The position numbers and the translations under genes are program-made. The notes under the pieces are model-generated. The model was given only the letters and a program-made list of their open reading frames with translations, ran no database searches and was not told the origin of the DNA. This document shows, one piece after another, positions 61,540-64,000 of a stretch of DNA of 64,000 nucleotides. Numbering within the stretch: position 1 is the first letter of the stretch; each line of letters opens with the position of its first letter. This DNA comes from Taklimakanibacter sp049323275 (lineage in GTDB: Bacteria > Pseudomonadota > Alphaproteobacteria > Rhizobiales > Aestuariivirgaceae). The stretch covers positions 1 through 64,000 of the forward strand of contig JBMOOM010000024.1 of NCBI GenBank assembly GCA_049323275.1, given 5' to 3'.

Positions 61540-62373
61540 CTATTTCTTGCGGCCGCCCTTCTTGGCCGGCGGCGTCGGTTTGCCGGCCGACTTGTCGCCT
61601 TTCACGCTCTTCTTGAGCGCTTCCATGAGATCTACCACATTGGCGCCCTTGGGCCGCTCCTCGTCCGACTTGACGACGAGCTTCTTGCCCTTGGCCTTCT
61701 GCTCCACCAGTTCCTGCAGGCGCACTTCGTAGGTGTTGCGAAACTGTTTCGGATCGAATTGATGGGTGTTCTCGGCGATGAGCTTGGTGGCGAGGTCGAC
61801 CAGCTCGGGGTTGACCGCCACATCCGGAATCTCGCCGAAATACTTGTCCGCCGCGCGGATCTCATTGGCGTAGCGCAGGATATACATGGCGAGGCCCTGG
61901 TCGAGCGCGCCGACGGCGACGAGATATTCGCGTCCCGACATGGTGATCTGGCCGAGGCCGAGCTTGCGCTTCTGGGCCAGCGCCGCCTGGATGACGCGAT
62001 AGCCTTCGACCTGGAACTCGTCTTCGGGGATCAGATAGTAAGGCGCCTCGAAGAAGCGCGGATCGATATCGGCGACCGAGACGAATTCCTGCAGCTCGAG
62101 CGTTTTCTTGCTTTCGAGCCTGACCGCTGCGATCTCGTCGGGCTCGAGCACGACATAGGTGCCTTCGCTGACCTCATAGCCCTTGACGATATCGGCCTCG
62201 TCGACCGGCTCGCCGGCCACCGTCTTCACGTAATTGACGCGCTTGCCGGAGGGCTTGTGGATCTGGTTGAGGCCCGAGCTCGACGGCTCGACCGCGCTGT
62301 AGATCTGGACCGCGATCTGGACGAGCGAGAGTTTGATGAAGCCCTTCCAATAGGGCCGGCCGACAGGTGCCAT
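61540..62373 (-). CDS. ku: Ku protein, non-homologous end joining
   Basis: A 277-residue bacterial Ku homodimer subunit that binds DNA ends and recruits LigD. Hallmarks: PYWKGFIKLSLVQIAVQIYSA at the N-terminus, GYEVSEGTYVVLEPDE and FFEAPYYLIPEDE. The C-terminus is a Lys-rich tail (KGDKSAGKPTPPAKKGGRKK), typical of bacterial Ku. No ligD lies in the window. No EcfG-type promoter is visible upstream, unlike the neighbouring topoisomerase IB. Confidence 0.95.
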   Translation of the reverse strand: MAPVGRPYWKGFIKLSLVQIAVQIYSAVEPSSSGLNQIHKPSGKRVNYVKTVAGEPVDEADIVKGYEVSEGTYVVLEPDEIAAVRLESKKTLELQEFVSVADIDPRFFEAPYYLIPEDEFQVEGYRVIQAALAQKRKLGLGQITMSGREYLVAVGALDQGLAMYILRYANEIRAADKYFGEIPDVAVNPELVDLATKLIAENTHQFDPKQFRNTYEVRLQELVEQKAKGKKLVVKSDEERPKGANVVDLMEALKKSVKGDKSAGKPTPPAKKGGRKK

Positions 62374-62494
62374 GGAGCGAACTCACTGGAGACAAACTGA
62401 CCAAAAATGAAGTTTATCACGGAAGGGTTAAGACCGTCCTTAGAAAACTTATCCCGCTTTGCGGCTGGCGCGTGATCGCTATAGGCTGGCGATC

Positions 62495-62935
62495 ATGACA
62501 AAAGAACGGCTGGCAAGCTGCGCCTGCGGCAGTCTGCGGGTCGCCTGCTCGGGCGACCCCGTGAAAGTGTCGCTATGCCATTGCCTCGCCTGCCAGAAGC
62601 GCACCGGCAGCACCTTCGGCATTGCCGCCTTCTTCGAAAGAGAACAGGTGCGGATCGACGGCGTGGCGAAAAGCTACGAGCGCCCGTCCGATTCAGGCTT
62701 TTCCGTCTTATTCCGCTTCTGCCCGGAATGCGGCTCGACGGTATTCTGGGAACCGCGGCGCAAGGCCGAATACATCGCTATCGGGGTCGGCTCGTTTGCC
62801 GATCCGGATTTCCCCGCCCCTGACCAGGCGGTCTATCACGAGCACCGGCATGGCTGGGTCGCGGCGGTGCCTGGATCACGATCGCCTCAGGTCGGGTCAG
62901 GCGCTAAGCCGTCAGATGCTCGATCAGGATCTTGA
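62495..62935 (+). CDS. GFA family zinc protein
   Basis: A 146-residue Mss4-fold protein of the glutathione-dependent formaldehyde-activating family. The zinc cysteines are in CACGSLRV, CHCLACQKRTGS and FCPECGSTVFW. ATG 62495 was chosen over an upstream TTG-like start because the first Cys motif follows directly. The last ~20 residues overlap the end of mntP and look unlike the family, so the C-terminus may be extended. Activity is not proven. Confidence 0.85.
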   Translation: MTKERLASCACGSLRVACSGDPVKVSLCHCLACQKRTGSTFGIAAFFEREQVRIDGVAKSYERPSDSGFSVLFRFCPECGSTVFWEPRRKAEYIAIGVGSFADPDFPAPDQAVYHEHRHGWVAAVPGSRSPQVGSGAKPSDARSGS

Positions 62936-63476
62936 GGCCGATGCAGAACAGCGCGATGCCGGCGGCGATCTCGGCAAACTGACCGAGCCTGGCGCCGGCC
63001 AGCCGTCCGAGCGTCGTGCCGCCCGCGGAGAAGATGAAAGTCGCGAGGCCGACGGCGATGGCGACGACGATGATGTTCACATCGAGCATCGCCAGCGACG
63101 CGCCGACCGCCATCGCGTCGAGACTGGTGCCGACCGCCGTGGCCGTCAGTGCCGCGAGCGAGCCATTGGATTTTTTCTCCTCCTTCTGATGGAGGGCCGC
63201 ATAGATCATATGTGCGCCGACGCAGCCGAGCAGGAAGAAAGCGATCCAGTGATCGATGGCCTGGACGAAACCACTCGCGGCGACGCCGATGCCCCACCCG
63301 ATGAGCGGCGTGATGGCCTCGATGGTGCCGAACACCGCGCCGGCGCGCAGCGCCTGTGTGAATCCCATACGTCCGCCATCGCCGGCGCCGCGGCCGATCG
63401 AGGCGGCAAAAGCATCCATGGACATGCTGATCGCCAGCACGGAAATCGAGATCGGAGACATGACAGGGCTCAGCAT
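62904..63476 (-). CDS. mntP: Manganese efflux pump MntP
   Basis: A 190-residue six-helix inner-membrane exporter of Mn2+. Both repeats carry the conserved Asp: SMSMDAFAASIGRG and GTSLDAMAVGASLA. Length matches MntP (about 188). The ATG at 63476 is partly paired in the riboswitch-linked hairpin 63476-63513; ATG 63461 is an alternative. Expression should rise with manganese through the yybP-ykoY riboswitch upstream. Confidence 0.95.
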   Translation of the reverse strand: MLSPVMSPISISVLAISMSMDAFAASIGRGAGDGGRMGFTQALRAGAVFGTIEAITPLIGWGIGVAASGFVQAIDHWIAFFLLGCVGAHMIYAALHQKEEKKSNGSLAALTATAVGTSLDAMAVGASLAMLDVNIIVVAIAVGLATFIFSAGGTTLGRLAGARLGQFAEIAAGIALFCIGLKILIEHLTA

Positions 63477-63513
63477 GCGGACAGATTGACCGGGCAAAGG
63501 CGAGCTGTCCGCA
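63476..63513 (-). promoter_or_regulatory. Hairpin enclosing the mntP start codon (riboswitch expression platform)
   Basis: TGCGGACAG (63513-63505 on the minus strand) pairs perfectly with CTGTCCGCA (63484-63476), whose last A is the first base of the mntP ATG. It directly follows the riboswitch core. Formation would hide the start; Mn-dependent refolding would free it. Confidence 0.6.
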
Positions 63514-63632
63514 CGCCGGGCTTTGCCACGGTCTTGCCGAGTCGAAATCGACCGATCGCACCACGCGAATGAAACGCGAGCCTGTTGACGCGATCCCGCC
63601 GGGTCAGCGGTGGCTACTCCCCGATGACGGCT
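63511..63632 (-). promoter_or_regulatory. yybP-ykoY manganese riboswitch
   Basis: Read on the minus strand, GGGGAGTAGCC (63622-63612), later CGTCAACA, a GTCGA/TCGAC hairpin and finally CGGCAAGACC (63539-63530) are the conserved elements of the yybP-ykoY class, whose L1 loop is GGGGAGTA and L3 loop GCAAGACC. Placement before mntP fits known Mn2+-sensing examples. The rest of the gap up to 63790 shows nothing clear. Confidence 0.9.
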
Positions 63633-63790
63633 AGCTACTGATTCCGCAGCCGCGTTTCAAGTCCGATGACGCGCATTTCAGATTAATTTTGTCCTGACGC
63701 ATCTAAGCTTCTTAGCCTCGGCTATAAGCCTTGCGCAAAGCAATGCCTCCACGCCAGCGGCATCCATGTGTTCGTACTAAAACGGATCGA

Positions 63791-64000
63791 TCACTCGGCC
63801 GCGAGCACCGCCGGCATCTTCGCCTTGCCGGCCCGGAAAGCGTCAAGAAGCTCGCTTTCCCGCGCTTTCGCCAGCTTGAGATGGCGCTCCTTGACATGGC
63901 CGTAGCCGCGGATCTGCTCCGGCATGCCGGCGATCTCGGCGGCAAGCGCGACATTGTCGGGCGTCAGCGCGCCCAGAAGCCCTTCAACCGTGCCGCGATA
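63791..64000 (-). CDS. Indolepyruvate ferredoxin oxidoreductase (C-terminal fragment)
   Basis: The open frame enters from the right edge with no start in the window; 69 residues are visible, ending in TGA at 63791. YRGTVEGLLGALTPDNVALA and MPEQIRGYGHVKERHLKLAK resemble the C-terminal DUF6537 region of fused indolepyruvate oxidoreductases, which oxidise aryl pyruvates from aromatic amino acids with ferredoxin. The identification rests on the short RGYGHVKERHL stretch, so moderate confidence. Confidence 0.7.
   Translation of the reverse strand, partial: YRGTVEGLLGALTPDNVALAAEIAGMPEQIRGYGHVKERHLKLAKARESELLDAFRAGKAKMPAVLAAE

Overview
The window is high-GC chromosomal DNA from an alphaproteobacterium, most likely of the Hyphomicrobiales (Rhizobiales). 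Support comes from the protein families (EcfG-type stress promoters, an HWE histidine kinase, Mo-hydroxylase operons, UTRA GntR and LacI regulators of ABC operons) and from palindromic intergenic repeats of the kind common in that order. A 10-base run of N at 6440-6449 shows that this is a draft assembly. Genes are dense, on both strands, with many 1-4 base overlaps. I see no rRNA, tRNA, CRISPR array, prophage or insertion sequence.

Left part (1-7.2 kb): a MetN-type ABC ATPase (partial, continuing left), a divergent GntR regulator with a perfect 20-bp operator, a TauE/SafE exporter with its small DUF1634 partner, a LysR regulator divergent from a flavin reductase, an MHS-type MFS transporter, and a LacI regulator interrupted by the assembly gap.

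7.2-16.8 kb, the most interesting region: a leftward operon of a fused ABC permease, its ATPase, two tandem homologous periplasmic binding proteins, a HAD phosphatase, two inositol-monophosphatase-family enzymes and a calcineurin-type phosphoesterase. The same TTGCAC/GTGCAA palindrome lies at the LacI start and twice at the operon promoter, so the LacI protein probably controls it. I read it as an uptake and dephosphorylation system for a phosphorylated sugar, polyol or phosphodiester.

16.8-32.6 kb: acyl-CoA metabolism (CaiB-type CoA-transferase, acyl-CoA dehydrogenase, pirin), an amidase, a YfcG-type GST, a DMT exporter, a leftward run encoding a molybdenum hydroxylase (FAD, 2Fe-2S and Mo subunits), a MoaD-like protein, a type II NADH dehydrogenase and an Asp/Glu racemase, then a proline-racemase-family epimerase, an APH-type kinase and a threonine aldolase.

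32.6-52.7 kb: mainly housekeeping. Glutamate synthase (gltB and gltD with a GST gene between them, behind a structured leader), a DUF459 SGNH hydrolase, a lytic transglycosylase, galE and galU, a beta-barrel outer-membrane protein, kdsD, an NfeD/SPFH pair, hemH, a sensor kinase and an agmatinase-family enzyme.

52.7-64 kb: a stress-flavoured block with topoisomerase IB, Ku, an HWE sensor kinase and several small or membrane proteins. Three GGAAC-N16/17-CGTT promoters typical of the alphaproteobacterial general stress sigma factor lie within 2.5 kb. The right end holds mntP behind a yybP-ykoY manganese riboswitch and the C-terminal end of an indolepyruvate ferredoxin oxidoreductase.
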